NCBI GenBank assembly: GCA_903813345.2
Contig: CAIIXF020000011.1
Location: forward strand, 17,217,754-17,281,753
Reading direction: 5' to 3'
Length of the DNA stretch: 64,000 bases
Source: Owenia fusiformis
Lineage: Eukaryota; Annelida; Polychaeta; Sabellida; Oweniidae
A program made the translations under genes and the position numbers. Below are positions 62,954-64,000 of this stretch, in pieces (within the stretch, counting starts at the first letter, position 1; the number at the start of each line of letters is the position of its first letter). The notes below the pieces were generated by a model. It was not told where the DNA came from. It saw only the letters and a list, made by a program, of their open reading frames with translations, and did not search any database.

Positions 62954-63253
62954 CATCACACATCAATACCATTCTGGCATCTCAATATAAAAGCTGAGTG
63001 TGCTATGATTTTTTTTGTTGACTTGAAAATAATTTCAATATAAAATTCTTACCTGTATATTGGAAGAGATGTTAGCACTGTCAGTCATGGTTACTTCTCA
63101 GTTCTTTATAACGTAATAAACCTAGAATTTGGCTGATATTACTTTTGTACAACTTAACATTCAATGCATTGAGTGTCAAATAAACTTTCCTCTCTTTGAA
63201 ATAGAAAATCACAGTGTTGGTTGAATAGCCGAGGTTATTGTGATCTTGTTTTT
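62954..63253 (-). repeat. SCP exon 1 duplication, proximal copy
   Basis: About 300 bp containing exon 1 (63053-63088), its GTAAGA donor and upstream sequence with TTATAAAGAACTGAGAAG just before the ATG. It matches 63645-63945 in the same orientation. Confidence 0.85.
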
Positions 63254-63254
63254 G

Positions 63255-63644
63255 ACAGTTTAACTTTTATATGATAATGCCTAGGGACACAGTAGCTCTG
63301 TTCGAGGAAGAATTTTCAAAACGTCAGCTGAATTTCAAAATGGTTGCCATTTTTCTTAATTCAAATTTTATATGCTGATACCTAGGGACACTATAGCTTT
63401 ATTCGAGAAAGATTTTCAAAATGACTGCAGAATTTCAAATGGCCGCCATTTTTAGTAAAAAAGAATGTAATCTTTGATAACTCAAATTTTAATTAATGGA
63501 TATGGTTTAAATTTTTTTATGTTGATGCTTAGGGACAAATAAGCTCTGCTCAAGAAGGAATTTTCAAGATGGCCACTAATAATCTAAATATGTTTTGTTC
63601 GGTGGGATTTGCTACTCCGTGGAGTTGCTGTTTTTCTAGTTTCA
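63255..63644. mobile_element. GTCC-type repeat tail with tandem core between the exon 1 copies
   Basis: Tandem ~110-120-bp units with CCTAGGGACAC, GAATTTTCAAAA and ATGGCCGCCATTTTT, ending GGGATTTGCTACTCCGTGGA G...TTTTTCTAG then T. The hairpin plus CTAG end matches the 54855-55930 family and a similar end near 49478. Confidence 0.6.
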
Positions 63645-63945
63645 TCACACATTGATACCATCTCAACATTTCAATATAATGCTGAGAGTGCTATGATTTT
63701 TTGTTGACATGAAAATGATTTTATTTTTAATAATATAAAATGCTTACCTGTATATTGGAAGAGATGTTAGCATTGTCAGCCATGGTTACTTCTCAGTTCT
63801 TTATAATGTAATAAACCTAGGATTTGGCTGAGTTTACTTTTGTGCATCAAAACATTTAATTCATTGAGCATCATATAAACTTTCCTCTTTTTAAATAGAA
63901 AATCATGGTAATGGTAGAATAGCCAAGGTTATTGTGATCTTGTTT
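63645..63945 (-). repeat. SCP exon 1 duplication, distal copy
   Basis: It contains an alternative first exon at 63748-63783 encoding MADNANISSNIQ with a GTAAGC donor. It differs from the proximal copy at two of 12 residues and has scattered silent or non-coding changes. Both could serve as alternative first exons joined to 62693-62786 in phase 0. Confidence 0.8.
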
Positions 63946-63949
63946 TTTA

Positions 63950-64000
63950 TTAGCTCACATGGTGAGCTTTTGCAATCGCTCACTTGTCCGTCTGTCTGTC
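63950..64000 (+). mobile_element. Head of another hairpin-headed GTCC repeat, cut by the window edge
   Basis: AGCTCACATGGTGAGCT is a perfect hairpin, followed by TTTGCAATCGCTCACTTGTC and GTCTGTCTGTC. Same architecture as the other heads (hairpin, then a GTCC-type run). Confidence 0.6.

Larger units (their letters stand above)
58247..63088 (-). pseudogene. Sarcoplasmic calcium-binding-protein-like gene, probably disrupted
   Basis: Exons: 63053-63088 (MTDSANISSNIQ), 62693-62786, 61358-61542, 60962-61057, 58247-58378. Read in order they give about 180 codons, the normal SCP length. Marks: DKDGIAGLEDHMVFADN, DQLITVWKCKDDPETIEKW, GFVTFDNYMILWKGMSLD, and a canonical last EF-hand loop DTNSDGLLSQEE followed by a CYGPLINY end resembling the family's FWGPLV. 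SCPs are cytosolic EF-hand calcium buffers of invertebrate muscle and neurons. Two defects: EF-hand 1 reads D-TAA-D-K-D-G, a stop at loop position 2, and the last coding exon is split by a 2.6-kb element (58381-60958). EF-hand 3 is degenerate (CMDSPG). The exon 2 acceptor is weak. Loop 1 could also be a sequencing error, and the element could be spliced out. Confidence 0.75.

Overview
The window is repeat-rich, AT-rich DNA from an animal nuclear genome. Genes are split into short exons with GT/AG introns, and the proteins are animal families. Hairpin-headed repeats carrying GTCC runs and short internal tandem arrays, together with many long inverted-repeat elements, suggest a marine invertebrate, most likely a lophotrochozoan such as a bivalve or brachiopod. 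That placement is an inference and I could not test it.

Gene layout, left to right. (1) 1558-10376, minus: the first four coding exons of an SLC22 organic-ion transporter, with the rest beyond the left edge. (2) 24308-31142, minus: a complete eight-exon SLC35F1/F2-like transporter. (3) 31536-57001, plus: the first 16 coding exons (943 codons) of URB1, a nucleolar 60S-biogenesis protein, running off the right edge. URB1 and SLC35F start about 390 bp apart, head to head. (4) 48061-51174, minus: a complete three-exon VKORC1-type vitamin K epoxide reductase, nested in URB1 intron 13. (5) 58247-63783, minus: a sarcoplasmic calcium-binding-protein-like locus downstream of the last visible URB1 exon. 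It has a stop codon in its first EF-hand and a 2.6-kb inverted-repeat insertion in its last EF-hand exon. Exon joins in all five were checked by reading phase.

The stretch from 10.5 to 24 kb has no recognisable gene apart from a frameshifted DUF3504/Crypton-like recombinase remnant near 21.7 kb. It is a mosaic of mobile elements, tandem arrays, poly-C tracts and palindromic hairpins.

At least eight long-inverted-repeat elements with a TA target are present, and one (52443-53436) still carries a decayed Tc1/mariner-type transposase. Several elements are nested, so insertion order can be read. The most notable observations are the element inserted with a 5-bp target duplication exactly within an EF-hand codon run; copies of SLC35F exon 1 inside the arms of a 5.7-kb inverted repeat; a tandemly duplicated SCP first exon; a hairpin-headed repeat family sitting close to URB1 splice sites; and a set of palindromes with similar C-rich/G-rich loops, one next to the recombinase remnant.

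The genes do not form a pathway. Their arrangement (head-to-head pair, nested antisense gene) is the main functional context.
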